61,225 nt of DNA from Streptomyces sp. NRRL S-87 (GTDB lineage Bacteria > Actinomycetota > Actinomycetes > Streptomycetales > Streptomycetaceae): positions 1-61,225 of the forward strand of contig NZ_JOGB01000049.1 of NCBI RefSeq assembly GCF_000719335.1, read 5' to 3'. Shown here piece after piece: positions 24,799 to 35,548 of this stretch. Position 1 is the stretch's first letter; each line of letters starts with the position of its first letter. The notes under the pieces were generated by a model. It worked only from the letters and a program-made list of their open reading frames with translations. It searched no databases and had not been told where the DNA came from. The translations under genes were made by a program, and so were the position numbers.

Positions 24799-24810
24799 GG
24801 AGATCCGGAC

Positions 24811-25599
24811 ATGACGCAGCACACCACCACCCGGGTCGCCCTCGTCACGGGCGGCACCAGCGGCATCGGCCTCGCCTCGGCGCGACTGCTGGCCCAGCAG
24901 GGCCACCAGGTGTACGTCGGCGCCCGCAACGCCGACAACATCGCCGAGACCGTCAAGGAGCTCCAGGCCGAGGGCCTGGACGTGGACGGCGGGGTCGTCG
25001 ACGTCCGCGACACCGCGTCCGTCGACGCCTGGGTCCAGGGCGCGGTCGACCGCTTCGGCTCCGTCGACGTCGTCGTCAACAACGCCGGCCGCTCCGGCGG
25101 CGGCCCCACCGCCGACATCGCGGACGAGCTGTGGGACGACGTGATCGACACCAACCTCAACAGCGTCTTCCGCGTCACCCGCGCCGCCCTGACGGTCGGC
25201 GGGATGCGTGCCAAGGACCGCGGCCGGATCATCAACATCGCCTCCACCGCGGGCAAGCAGGGCGTGGTCCTCGGCGCCCCGTACTCGGCCTCCAAGCACG
25301 GCGTCGTCGGCTTCACCAAGGCCCTCGGCAACGAGCTGGCCCCGACCGGCATCACCGTCAACGCGGTCTGCCCCGGCTACGTCGAGACGCCGATGGCCCA
25401 GCGCGTGCGCCAGGGCTACGCGGCCGCCTACGACACCTCCGAGGACGCCATCCTCGAGAAGTTCCAGGCGAAGATCCCGCTCGGCCGCTACTCCACCCCG
25501 GAGGAGGTCGCCGGACTGGTCGGCTACCTGGCTTCGGACACCGCCGCCTCCATCACGTCCCAGGCGCTCAACGTCTGCGGCGGCCTCGGCAACTTCTAG
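24811..25599 (+). CDS. Polyketide C-9 ketoreductase (SDR)
   Basis: This 262-aa short-chain dehydrogenase has the NADPH motif VTGGTSGIGLASARLL, NNAGRSGGG, catalytic Tyr158 in YSASKHGVVGF, and PGYVETPMAQRVR, the C-terminal motif typical of actIII-type ketoreductases. It reduces the C-9 carbonyl of the nascent chain and so sets the first cyclisation. It is 12 bp after the ACP stop, with GAGGAGA as binding site. Confidence 0.95.
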   Translation: MTQHTTTRVALVTGGTSGIGLASARLLAQQGHQVYVGARNADNIAETVKELQAEGLDVDGGVVDVRDTASVDAWVQGAVDRFGSVDVVVNNAGRSGGGPTADIADELWDDVIDTNLNSVFRVTRAALTVGGMRAKDRGRIINIASTAGKQGVVLGAPYSASKHGVVGFTKALGNELAPTGITVNAVCPGYVETPMAQRVRQGYAAAYDTSEDAILEKFQAKIPLGRYSTPEEVAGLVGYLASDTAASITSQALNVCGGLGNF

Positions 25600-25649
25600 C
25601 AGGGCCCGCCCCCACGCGCCCACCGAACACCACTTGAGGAGAACCCGCC

Positions 25650-26594
25650 ATGACCACGCGTGAGGTCGAGCACGAGATCACCATCGGGGCCCCGGCCGCC
25701 GCCGTGTACCAGTTGCTCGCGGACGTGACCAACTGGCCGCGCATCTTCCCGCCCACCATCCACGTGGACCGGGTCGAGGCCGAGGGCGCCGAGGAGAAGA
25801 TCCGGATCTGGGCGACCGCCAACGGCCAGCCGAAGAACTGGACCTCGCGCCGCACCCTGGACCAGGAGGGCCTGCGCATCACCTTCCGCCAGGAGGTCCC
25901 GGCGGAGCCCGTCAAGCACATGGGCGGCACCTGGATCATCGAGCCGCTCGGCGAGGCGGAGTCCCGCGTCCGGCTGCTGCACGACTACAGCGCCATCAAC
26001 GACGACCCGCACGACCTGCTGTGGATCGAGCGGGCGGTGGACAAGAACAGCACCTCCGAGCTGGCCGCCCTCAAGGTCAACGTCGAGGCGGCGCACGCCG
26101 CGGAGACCGAGGAGCTGACCTTCTCGTTCACCGACACCGTCCAGGTCGCGGGCTCCGCCAAGGACGTGTTCGACTTCATCAACGAGGCCCAGCTGTGGGC
26201 CGAGCGGCTCCCGCACGTGGCCGTGGTGCGCCTCGCGGAGGACACCCCGGGCCTGCAGGAGCTGGAGATGGACACCCGCGCCAAGGACGGCTCGGTGCAC
26301 ACCACCAAGTCGTACCGGGTCGTCTTCCCCCACGACAAGATCGCCTACAAGCAGGTCACCCTGCCGGCGCTGATGACCCTGCACACCGGCGAGTGGACCT
26401 TCGTCGAGAACGAGGAGGGTGTCGCCGCCTCCTCGCAGCACACCGTCACCCTCAACACGGAGAACATCGCGCGCATCCTCGGGGACGAGGCCACCGTGGC
26501 CGACGCCCGCGCGTACGTGCACACGGCGCTGTCCACCAACAGCTGCGCCACCCTCGCGCACGCGAAGGCCTACGCCGAGTCGAAGGCCTCCTGA
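25650..26594 (+). CDS. Didomain aromatase/cyclase (angucycline core)
   Basis: This 314-aa protein has two SRPBCC domains, starting EVEHEITIGAPAAAVYQLLADVTNWP and FSFTDTVQVAGSAKDVFDFI respectively. It closes C7-C12 and aromatises the first ring of the C9-reduced chain (LanL/JadD class). It follows the ketoreductase by 50 bp with GAGGAGA before ATG 25650, and the next oxygenase starts 2 bp after its stop. It is a paralogue of the enzyme at 11458. Confidence 0.95.
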   Translation: MTTREVEHEITIGAPAAAVYQLLADVTNWPRIFPPTIHVDRVEAEGAEEKIRIWATANGQPKNWTSRRTLDQEGLRITFRQEVPAEPVKHMGGTWIIEPLGEAESRVRLLHDYSAINDDPHDLLWIERAVDKNSTSELAALKVNVEAAHAAETEELTFSFTDTVQVAGSAKDVFDFINEAQLWAERLPHVAVVRLAEDTPGLQELEMDTRAKDGSVHTTKSYRVVFPHDKIAYKQVTLPALMTLHTGEWTFVENEEGVAASSQHTVTLNTENIARILGDEATVADARAYVHTALSTNSCATLAHAKAYAESKAS

Positions 26595-26596
26595 AC

Positions 26597-28123
26597 ATGG
26601 CGCCCGACCTTGCAGCGGGCGGTGGCGGACCGGCACCGGGCGGCGCGGGCCGCCCGGACCGGCTCGACACCGAGGTCCTGGTCGTCGGGGCCGGCCCCGT
26701 CGGCCTGATGCTCGCCGCCGAACTCGCCCGCGGCGGCGTGGACGTGGTCGTGGTCGAGAAGCGCAGGGCCCCCTCCACCGAGTCCCGGGCCTCCACGCTG
26801 CACGCCCGCACCATGGAGATCCTCGACGCGCGGGAGCTGCTGCCCGACATCGGCACGCCGCCCAACGAGCCGCGCGGCCACTTCGGCGGTCTCCCGCTCG
26901 ACCTCAGCCTGCCCAGCACCCACCCGGGCCAGTGGAAGGTGCCGCAGACCAAGACCGAGGCGGTCCTGGAGGAGTGGGCGATCTCGCGCGGCGTCGACAT
27001 CCGGTGCGGCCACGAACTGGTCGCCGTCGGCGAGGTCGGCGAGCACGTCGAGGCCGAGGCCGTCGGACGGGACGGAGTCCTGCGGCTGCGCGCCCGCTAC
27101 CTCGTCGCCTGCGACGGCGAGGACAGCACCGTACGGCGGCTGACCGGGGTGGACTTCCCCGGCCACGACGCCGGCCGGGAGCTGCTGCGGGCCGACGTCG
27201 AGGGCATCGACATCCCCGACCGGCGCTTCCAGCGCCTGGAGCGGGGGCTGGCCATCGCGTGGCGCAACGACAAGGGCATCACCCGCGTCATGGTCCACGA
27301 GTTCGGCTCGACGGCCCGCCCGCGCACCGCGGACGCCTCGTTCGAGGAGGTCGCCACCGTCTGGAAGCGGGTCACCGGAGAGGACATCAGCGGCGGTACC
27401 CCGCTGTGGGTGAACTCCTTCGGCGACACCTCCCGGCAGCTCGCCTCCTACCGGCACGGGCGCGTCCTGTTCGCGGGGGACGCCGCCCACCGGCAGATGC
27501 CGGTCGGCGGCCAGGCCCTCAACCTCGGCCTCCAGGACGCCTTCAACCTCGGCTGGAAGCTCGCGCTCACCGTGCGCGGGCTGGCTCCCGAGAGCCTCCT
27601 CGACACCTACCACGAGGAGCGGCACGCGGTCGGCCGCCGGGTCCTGGCGAACATCCAGGCCCAGGCCCTGCTGCTGCTCGGCGGCCCCGAGGTGGAGCCG
27701 CTGCGCGCGCTCGTGGTCGAGCTCATCGGGCTGGAGGAGGCACGGGCCCACCTGGCCGGGATGATCAGCGCGCTCGACGTGCGCTACCCGGTGCCCGGCC
27801 CCGCCCACCCGCTGCTCGGTGCCCGGCTGCCGCACACCGTCGTGCGGTCCGGCGGGCGCGAGCGCGGCAGCACCGCCGTGCTGCTGCGGGCCCGCGGCGG
27901 CCTGCTGCTCGACCTGGCCGGGACCGGCGTACGGGTGCCCGACGGCTGGACCGACCGGGTCACCGCGGTCGCCGGCGACCCCGAGCCCGGCTCGCTCCCC
28001 GGTGAGCCGGGGGCCCTGCTCGTACGGCCCGACGGCCACGTGGCCTGGGTGGGCCGGGACGAGGGCGGGCTGGTCGAAGCACTCGAGCGCTGGTTCGGAC
28101 CGGCCCGCCAACCGACCCCCTGA
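26597..28123 (+). CDS. FAD-dependent aromatic oxygenase (UrdM/LanM-N-terminal type)
   Basis: This 508-aa protein has a Gly/Pro-rich leader, then VLVVGAGPVGLMLAAELARGG, FGGLPLDLSLPSTHPGQWKVPQTKTE and GRVLFAGDAAHRQMPVGGQALN. In angucycline clusters this position directly after the aromatase is held by the UrdM/LanM/JadF family, which oxidises and/or dehydrates the tetracycle. No fused reductase domain is present, so it is the oxygenase part only. It is coupled to the aromatase/cyclase (2-bp spacing). Confidence 0.9.
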   Translation: MAPDLAAGGGGPAPGGAGRPDRLDTEVLVVGAGPVGLMLAAELARGGVDVVVVEKRRAPSTESRASTLHARTMEILDARELLPDIGTPPNEPRGHFGGLPLDLSLPSTHPGQWKVPQTKTEAVLEEWAISRGVDIRCGHELVAVGEVGEHVEAEAVGRDGVLRLRARYLVACDGEDSTVRRLTGVDFPGHDAGRELLRADVEGIDIPDRRFQRLERGLAIAWRNDKGITRVMVHEFGSTARPRTADASFEEVATVWKRVTGEDISGGTPLWVNSFGDTSRQLASYRHGRVLFAGDAAHRQMPVGGQALNLGLQDAFNLGWKLALTVRGLAPESLLDTYHEERHAVGRRVLANIQAQALLLLGGPEVEPLRALVVELIGLEEARAHLAGMISALDVRYPVPGPAHPLLGARLPHTVVRSGGRERGSTAVLLRARGGLLLDLAGTGVRVPDGWTDRVTAVAGDPEPGSLPGEPGALLVRPDGHVAWVGRDEGGLVEALERWFGPARQPTP

Positions 28124-28363
28124 GGGCCGGGTCCGGGTCCGGGCGCCCGGCCGTTCACCGGACGCCGGCCGGGCGCCCACCCGGACCGGGGACGCGTACG
28201 CGTCCCACGAGCACGCCCTCACGCGTACAGCCCCACGTACCCCCACGAGCGCGTCCCACCCGTGCGTGCCCACGCGTACGTCCGCACCCCTACCTCCACA
28301 CCCCCCCGCACACCCACACACAAGCCAGTCCCCAGTGATCCCCACTGCCAGGAAGGACAACCC

Positions 28364-29875
28364 ATGGAAGGGACAGCGGCGGACACCGACGTCATCGTCG
28401 TCGGCGCCGGCCCGACCGGCCTGATGCTCGCCGGCGAGCTGCGCCTGGGCGGAGCCCGCGTCGTCGTGATCGAGAAGCTGGCGGCGCCGACCGGTCAGTC
28501 CCGTGGCCTGGGCTTCACCGCCCGTGCCATGGAGGTGTTCGACGAGCGCGGGCTGCTGCCCCGGTTCGGCCAGGGCGAGACCCTCGCCACCAGCCCCGTG
28601 GGGCACTTCGGCGGGGCCCAGTTCGACTTCACCGTCCTCGAGGACGCCCACTTCGGCGCCCGCGGCATCCCGCAGGGGGAGACCGAGGCCGTGCTGGAGG
28701 GCTGGGCCGTCGAGCTCGGCGCCGACATCCGGCGCGGCTGGGAGTTCGTCTCCCTCGCCGACGGCTTCCTCGACGGGGACCACGCCGAGATCACCGTCCG
28801 TACGCCCGAGGGCGAGGAGCAGCGGCTGCGCGCCGCCTACCTGGTGGGTGCCGACGGCGGCGCCAGCCGCGTCCGCAGGGCGGCCGGCTTCGAGTTCCCC
28901 GGCACCGACGCCACCCAGGGCATGTACCTCGCCGACGTCACCGGCTGCTCCCTGCGGCCGCGGTTCCTCGGCGAGCGCCTCAACAACGGCATGGTGATGG
29001 CCGCCCCGCTCGCCGAGGGCGTGGACCGGATCATCGTCTGCCCCGACGGCACCCCCGCCCACGACCGCGAGCGGACCGTCACCTTCGAGGAGGTCGCGGA
29101 GGCCTGGAAGTCCATCACCGGCGAGGACATCTCGCACGGCGGCGCCGACTGGGTGTCCTCCTTCACCAACGCCACCCGGCAGGCCTCCGAGTACCGGCGG
29201 GGCCGGGTGTTCGTGGCCGGCGACGCGGCGCACATCCACCTGCCGGCCGGCGGCCAGGGCCTGAGCACCGGCGTGCAGGACGCGGCCAACCTCGGCTGGA
29301 AGCTGGCGGCCGTGGTCCGCGGCGACGCCCCGGAGGCGCTGCTGGACACCTACCACGCCGAGCGGTGGCCCGTCGGCCGCCGCCTGCTGGCCAACACCCG
29401 TGCCCAGGGGATCGTCTTCCTCGGCGGCGCGGAGTCGGACCCGCTGCGCGAGCTGTTCGCCGAGCTGGTCCGGTACGACGACGTCAAGCGGCACCTGGCC
29501 GGCGCGGTCAGCCACCTCGACATCCGCTACGACTTCGGCACCGGCGAGGACGCCCACCCGCTGGTCGGCCGCCGGATGCCGCCGCGGCTGCTGGTCGGCG
29601 CCGACGGCGAGCAGCGCATCGCGCGGCTGCTGCACCCGGGCCGGGCGGTGCTGCTCGACTTCGCCGACGACGCCGACGTGCGCCGTACGGCGGCCGGCTG
29701 GCAGGGCCGCCTCGACGTGCACACCGTGGCCGCCAAGCCGGTCGACGGCCCGGACGTACTGGCCGGCGTGCCCGCGCTGCTGGTCCGCCCCGACGGGTAC
29801 GTGGCCTGGGCGGGGGAGCCCGAGCGGGGACTCGCGGCCGCGCTGGAGCGGTGGCTGGGAGCGGCTTCCGCCTGA
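28364..29875 (+). CDS. FAD-dependent aromatic polyketide oxygenase
   Basis: This 503-aa paralogue of the enzyme at 19048 has VIVVGAGPTGLMLAGELRLGG, FGGAQFDFTVLEDAHFGARGIPQ and GRVFVAGDAAHIHLPAGGQGL. It is a probable NAD(P)H-dependent hydroxylase acting on the tetracyclic quinone. ATG 28364 follows AGGAAGGAC. The 240-bp A/C-rich gap before it may hold a separate promoter. A strong terminator follows. Confidence 0.92.
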   Translation: MEGTAADTDVIVVGAGPTGLMLAGELRLGGARVVVIEKLAAPTGQSRGLGFTARAMEVFDERGLLPRFGQGETLATSPVGHFGGAQFDFTVLEDAHFGARGIPQGETEAVLEGWAVELGADIRRGWEFVSLADGFLDGDHAEITVRTPEGEEQRLRAAYLVGADGGASRVRRAAGFEFPGTDATQGMYLADVTGCSLRPRFLGERLNNGMVMAAPLAEGVDRIIVCPDGTPAHDRERTVTFEEVAEAWKSITGEDISHGGADWVSSFTNATRQASEYRRGRVFVAGDAAHIHLPAGGQGLSTGVQDAANLGWKLAAVVRGDAPEALLDTYHAERWPVGRRLLANTRAQGIVFLGGAESDPLRELFAELVRYDDVKRHLAGAVSHLDIRYDFGTGEDAHPLVGRRMPPRLLVGADGEQRIARLLHPGRAVLLDFADDADVRRTAAGWQGRLDVHTVAAKPVDGPDVLAGVPALLVRPDGYVAWAGEPERGLAAALERWLGAASA

Positions 29876-29889
29876 CCTCCTCAGGGGCA

Positions 29890-29934
29890 CCGCAGCCCCC
29901 GCCCCGCCGACGGACGGCGGGGCGGGGGCTGCGG
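29890..29934 (+). terminator. Strong terminator hairpin
   Basis: A perfect 20-bp stem (29890-29909 with 29915-29934) has a 5-nt loop and starts 14 bp after the oxygenase stop codon. Confidence 0.85.
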
Positions 29935-30033
29935 CGTGCGCGGCCGCGGCACCGGCATTCCGTCCCACCGCGGGGCGCGCGGCGCGGGGCGCGGGCGCGG
30001 GGCGGGCGCGGCGGCGTACACGGGGCGCGCGGG

Positions 30034-30077
30034 GCGACGTACCCGGGGCGGGCGGGGGCGACGTACCCGGGGCGGGC
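30034..30077. repeat. 24-bp-period tandem duplication
   Basis: GCGACGTACCCGGGGCGGGC occurs at 30034 and again at 30058, inside a longer GGGGCG-rich simple stretch (about 29965-30077) between convergent genes. An imperfect hairpin (30087-30101 with 30110-30124) next to it may terminate the minus-strand gene. Confidence 0.7.
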
Positions 30078-30141
30078 ACGCGGAAAGCCCCGGCTCCGCG
30101 TCGGGGGAAACACGGAACCGGGGCCGCTCGGGGGCGGTGCG

Positions 30142-31227
30142 TCAGACCGCGACGGCCTCGACGACCGACACGGCCGCGGCGGTCTCCACGACCCGCTCCA
30201 GCTTGAAGCCGGCCTTCGCCACCAGCTCCGCGTACTGCGACCGGGTGCGCTCCTTGCCGCCCACGAGCAGCAGCAGCCACAGGTCGACGAGCTTGCCGGA
30301 GTGCGGCGCGTCGCCCTCCTCCGGGACCACCATCTCGACCAGCAGCAGCTTGCCGCCCGGCTTGATCGCGGCGCGCACGTTCCGGAGGATCTGCAGCGCC
30401 TGCTCCTCCGGCCAGTCGTGCACGATGTGCTTGAGGACGTAGGCGTCCGCGCCCGACGGCATCGGCTCGAACAGGTCGCCGTCGGCCAGGGTCACGCGGT
30501 CCGCGACGCCCTGCGACGCCAGGAACTCCGCGGCGCCGTTCCCGGCGACGCGCGGGTCCGAGAGGATGCCCCTGGTCTCCGGCGCGCTGTTGAGGATGCC
30601 GGCCAGCAGCGCGCCGTTGGCGCCACAGAAGTCCAGGACCGTGCCGAACTGCGAGAAGTCGTACGCGGCCACGACCGGCGCGGTCTCGGTGGCGGACATG
30701 TTCCCCATTCCGCCGATGAACACCGCACCGTATTCCGGGTTCTGCATGAGGTATTCGAAGGCGCCCATGCCGCGCCGCTTCGGCAGGCTCGGCTCGCCGG
30801 TCCGCACCGCGTCCAGGAAGCCGTTCCAGTCGTCCCAGTGCGTCGGGTGGCCCATCAGCACACAGATGTCGCGCATCGTCACGGGGTGGTCGGCGCGCAG
30901 CGCGTCGGCCATCGGCGTCAGCGCCCACAGGCCGTCGTCCTGGCGGGTGAACACGCCCTGGGAGGCGAGCAGGCGCAGCACCCGGCCGAGCGCCTCGGCG
31001 TCCGCGCCCACCTCCGCCGCCAGGTCCTCGATCGCCCGCGGACCGGCCTGCAGGGCCTCGGCCACACGCAGTTCGGCGGCGGCGTACAGGGCCTGGGTCA
31101 CCATGGAGCCCATGGCCAGCTCGAGCAGCGCGAACGGGGGCGGGGCCAGCTCCCGGACCTGCTTCTGCAGATCCGCCCGGGTCTTCTCCGCGGCGCGGAC
31201 GACTTCGGGGGGCGGCAAAGCGGGCAT
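30142..31227 (-). CDS. O-methyltransferase-like protein with degenerate SAM motif (possible AlpH-like coupling enzyme)
   Basis: This 361-aa protein has the class I small-molecule O-methyltransferase architecture. The N-terminal dimerisation winged helix includes LGRVLRLLASQGVFTRQDDG. The C-terminal Rossmann domain has LKHIVHDWPEEQALQILRN, which keeps the usual catalytic His-Asp, and KPGGKLLLVEMVVP. The glycine-rich SAM loop, normally DVGGGxG, reads DFCGANG, with two of three loop glycines changed. As I recall, the kinamycin protein AlpH is an OMT-like enzyme that couples glutamylhydrazine to the polyketide without SAM. The altered loop and the hydrazine cassette in this cluster make that role plausible. 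An ordinary methyltransferase cannot be excluded. It starts at ATG 31227 with GGAAAG upstream. Confidence 0.8.
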   Translation of the reverse strand: MPALPPPEVVRAAEKTRADLQKQVRELAPPPFALLELAMGSMVTQALYAAAELRVAEALQAGPRAIEDLAAEVGADAEALGRVLRLLASQGVFTRQDDGLWALTPMADALRADHPVTMRDICVLMGHPTHWDDWNGFLDAVRTGEPSLPKRRGMGAFEYLMQNPEYGAVFIGGMGNMSATETAPVVAAYDFSQFGTVLDFCGANGALLAGILNSAPETRGILSDPRVAGNGAAEFLASQGVADRVTLADGDLFEPMPSGADAYVLKHIVHDWPEEQALQILRNVRAAIKPGGKLLLVEMVVPEEGDAPHSGKLVDLWLLLLVGGKERTRSQYAELVAKAGFKLERVVETAAAVSVVEAVAV

Positions 31228-31507
31228 GTCTTTCCTCCATGGCAGAAAGCGCGAATTCTGTCCCAACCGCCGGAAGGGACCCGTCCCGCCACGGTAAGGA
31301 AATCCGATGGACCGGCCCTGGAACGCGACTCGGGCATACCTGGAGCCGGGATCCGCCGCTCGTGCGCCCCTGGAGTTCTGCTCGCCTTTCCGTCCCCCCG
31401 GGAATTCCACGGTTCTGCGGCCCGAATTTCTCGCTTACTGTGGCGCAGGTTTCGAGCCTGCTCCCGAGAAAAAGGGGGGAGCGCGCGACACACGGCGAGG
31501 GAGAGAA
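31228..31507. promoter_or_regulatory. Divergent promoter region
   Basis: This 280-bp, comparatively A+T-rich region separates the methyltransferase-like gene (minus) from the ScyD/ScyE-like gene (plus). It should hold both promoters. No 11-bp repeat array or perfect palindrome was seen. Confidence 0.5.
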
Positions 31508-32593
31508 ATGACGTCAGGCAAGAACTGGAAGAAGGCGGCCCTGGCGGCGGCCGCCGCGGCCGTCGCCGCCGCCCCGCTGATCGCCGCGCCGGCGCACGCG
31601 GAGGGCACCCCCGAGGCGACCCTCGAGGTCATCGCCACCGGCCTGGCCAACCCGCGCGACATCACCTACACCTGGGACGGCTCCCTGCTCGTCGCCGAGT
31701 CCGGCGCGGGCAAGCCGGGCTGCGCCGCGGGCGAGAAGTGCCTGGGCACCACCGGCGCCATCTACAAGGTCAAGGGCGGCTTCAAGGGCCGCGTCGTGTC
31801 GGGCCTCGCCTCCACCGCCGTCGGCGCCGCCCCCGGCACGCCCGTCATCGCCTCCGGTCCGGTCCAGGCCGTGCCGGACCCGGCCGGCGGCTACACCGTC
31901 CTGAGCAACCTCGGCGGCACCAACGAGTCCCGCGCCGCGCTCGGCGCCGGCTCGAACACCCTGGGCACCCTCTTCCGCACGCGCGACGGCAAGGTCCTCG
32001 TCGACCTCGTCGACCACGAGACCCGGCTGAACCCCGACGGCGCCGAGATCCACGCCAACCCGTGGGCCTTCGTCCGCAGCGGCTCGGACTACCTCTTCAC
32101 CGACGCCGGCGCCAACACGGTCGTGCGCGCCAGGCAGGACGGCACCACCTCCACCGTGGCCGTGTGGCCGAAGGCCGAGGTCAACGGCCAGAGCGTCGAG
32201 GGCGTCCCGACCGGCATCGCCAAGGACCGGTGGACCGGCACGGTCTACGTCGCCGACATGCCCGGCATGCGCCCGGGTGCCGCCCGCATCTTCAAGATCG
32301 AGCCGGGCCGGAAGCCGGAGCTGCTCGTCACCGGGCTGACCAACCTGATCGACCTCGAGGTCACGCCGGACGGCAACCTGCTCGCGCTGTCCTACACCCG
32401 CGGCTTCGGGCCGACCGGGCCGACGCCGGGCTACCTCGCCAAGATCGACACGGACACCAAGCAGGTCACCGAGATCAACACGGGTGACCAGCTCACCACG
32501 CCGACCGGGCTCGAGGTCGACCCGTGGGGCCGCACCTACGTGACCATCAACTCCGTGAGCGGCGACGGCAAGCTGGTGCGCGTGCGCTACTGA
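31508..32593 (+). CDS. Secreted ScyD/ScyE-family beta-propeller protein
   Basis: This 361-aa protein has a clear Sec signal peptide: KNWKK, then an Ala-rich hydrophobic core, and a cleavage site after PAHA near residue 32. The mature part has NHL/propeller-like repeats (IATGLANPRDITYTWDGSLL, DGAEIHANPWAFVRSGSDYL, GIAKDRWTGTVYVADMPGM, LEVTPDGNLLALSYTRGFGP). ScyD/ScyE proteins are extracytoplasmic and named from the cyanobacterial scytonemin cluster. It lies directly upstream of the ebo-like operon, and ebo genes are also linked to scytonemin export. It may bind or process product outside the membrane (inference). Confidence 0.85.
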   Translation: MTSGKNWKKAALAAAAAAVAAAPLIAAPAHAEGTPEATLEVIATGLANPRDITYTWDGSLLVAESGAGKPGCAAGEKCLGTTGAIYKVKGGFKGRVVSGLASTAVGAAPGTPVIASGPVQAVPDPAGGYTVLSNLGGTNESRAALGAGSNTLGTLFRTRDGKVLVDLVDHETRLNPDGAEIHANPWAFVRSGSDYLFTDAGANTVVRARQDGTTSTVAVWPKAEVNGQSVEGVPTGIAKDRWTGTVYVADMPGMRPGAARIFKIEPGRKPELLVTGLTNLIDLEVTPDGNLLALSYTRGFGPTGPTPGYLAKIDTDTKQVTEINTGDQLTTPTGLEVDPWGRTYVTINSVSGDGKLVRVRY

Positions 32594-32631
32594 CGCCTGC
32601 GCGCCGGAGCCGCCGCCGTCCGGCACGCGGC

Positions 32632-32671
32632 CCGACGGCCCCGCCGGTCCCCGGACCGGCGGGGCCGTCGG
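32632..32671 (+). terminator. Terminator after the ScyD/ScyE-like gene
   Basis: A 19-bp perfect inverted repeat (32632-32650 with 32653-32671), whose innermost pairs open to form the loop, starts 38 bp after the stop codon. Confidence 0.75.
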
Positions 32672-32695
32672 CCGTCCCGGGCCGCCCGCGCGGGC

Positions 32696-32806
32696 TCGTA
32701 CGGGGACCGTGCGGGCCGTTGCCGGGGGGGGCGCGCGCCCGTCGCACGGGGACGGTGCGGATCTTCGTACGGGGACGGTGCGGGCCTTCGTACGGGGACG
32801 GTGCGG
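32696..32806. repeat. Interspersed 19-bp repeats upstream of the ebo operon
   Basis: TCGTACGGGGACGGTGCGG occurs at 32764 and 32788 (24-bp spacing), with near-copies at 32696 and 32742. The 418-bp gap 32594-33011 contains no gene. These repeats occupy the likely promoter zone of the operon starting at 33012, so a regulator-binding array is possible, but they could be simple slippage products. Confidence 0.65.
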
Positions 32807-33011
32807 GCCGTCGCAGGGCGGTCGTGCAGGACGTCGTACGCACCGGGGGCGTCGCACGGATGCCGTGCGCCGTGCGGGTCGGCCTCCGGCTGGGAGCGGC
32901 TCGGCGGCCGCTCGACTCGGGCCGGAGCGGGGGCCGTTCGGGACGGAGCACTCGGCATCCTTGGCCTGGCATCCCCGTGCGCAGTACGACGTCCGTCCCT
33001 GGAGGCTGTCC

Positions 33012-34156
33012 GTGTCCCTTCACACCGAGACCCCCGTTGCCGGTGCCCGGACCGGTGTGTGGCTGGTCGGGGCCCGCGGCTCTGTCGCCACCACGGTCGT
33101 GGCGGGCTGCGCCGCCGTCTCCGCCGGGCTGGTGGCCCCCACCGGCCTGGTCACCGAGACCGAGGCCTTCGCCGGGACCGGCCTGCCGCCGCTGTCCTCC
33201 CTGGTGTTCGGCGGCCACGACGTCGTGACCACCCCGCTGCCCAAGCGCGCGGAGGAGCTCGCCGGGCAGGGCGTGCTGCCGCACTGGCTGCCCGACGCGG
33301 TGCGCGCCGAACTGGCCGCCGCCGACGAGCGGATCCGCCCCGGCGGGCCGGTGCCGGGCGAGGAGCGCGACTGCGAGACGCTGATCAAGTCCTTCGCCCG
33401 GGACATCCGCGCGTTCGCCCGCGAGACGGGGGTCGCCCGGGTCGTCGTGGTGAACGTCGCCACCACCGAGCCGGTCGCGGACGAGGAGGTCCTGCCGGCC
33501 AGCACCAAGTACGCGGCCGCCGCCCTGCAGGCCGGCTGCGGCTACGTGAACTTCACGCCCTCGGTGGGCATGCACCACCGGGTGCTCGCCGAGGCCGCGC
33601 GCTCCTCCGGCCTGCCGTACACCGGGCGCGACGGCAAGACCGGGCAGACGCTGCTGCGGGCCGTGCTCGCGCCGATGTTCCACCAGCGGGCCCTGGAGGT
33701 CCGGGCCTGGTCCGGTACGAACCTGCTGGGCGGCGGCGACGGGGCGGCGCTGGCCGACCCGGCCGCGGCGGCCGCGAAGAACGCCGGCAAGGAGCGGGTG
33801 CTCGCCGACAACCTCGGCACCGCGCCGGAGGGCGAGGTGCACATCGACGACGTGCCCGCGCTGGGCGACTGGAAGACGGCCTGGGACCACGTGGCCTTCG
33901 ACGGGTTCCTCGGCACCCGGATGGTGCTGCAGACGATCTGGCAGGGCTGCGACTCGGCGCTCGCCGCGCCGCTGGTGCTGGACCTGGCCCGGCTGGTGGC
34001 CCGCGCCCACGAGCTCGGGCTGTCGGGCCCGCGCCCCGAACTCGGCTTCTACTTCAAGGACCCGGACGGCGACTCCGCGGCCGCCCTGGCGGAGCAGTAC
34101 GCGGCCCTGCTCGGCTTCGCCGGGCGTCTGGCGGGCGTATCCGCGGCGGCCCGGCG

Positions 34157-34160
<4 letters not shown>
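33012..34160 (+). CDS. myo-Inositol-1-phosphate synthase-like enzyme (first gene of ebo operon)
   Basis: This 382-aa protein matches inositol-3-phosphate synthases: VWLVGARGSVATTVVAG for NAD binding, VNVATTEPVADE, YVNFTPS, GRDGKTGQTLLRAVLAP (the family GKTGQT active-site segment), and AWDHVAFDGFLGTRM. The family turns glucose-6-phosphate into inositol phosphate by NAD-dependent oxidation, aldol cyclisation and reduction. GTG 33012 follows GGAGG, and the stop overlaps the ATG of the UbiA gene. In described ebo clusters this slot is a 3-dehydroquinate-synthase-like cyclase (EboD), so this enzyme may be a functional replacement with analogous sugar-phosphate cyclase chemistry. That is inference. 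Confidence 0.88.

Positions 34161-35544
<1,384 letters not shown>

Positions 35545-35548
<4 letters not shown>

Noticed and set aside
26570..31240. Very long minus-strand open frame (about 1550 codons) opposite the oxygenases
   Set aside because: It is the antisense shadow of four real genes in G+C-rich DNA. It has low-complexity Arg/Gly/Pro/His composition, no domain and no ribosome binding site; only its last part overlaps the real minus-strand methyltransferase-like gene, in a different frame.
32696..32806. CRISPR array
   Set aside because: The repeats are irregular (spacing 22-46 bp), GC-rich and without unique 30-40-bp spacers; no cas genes are nearby.
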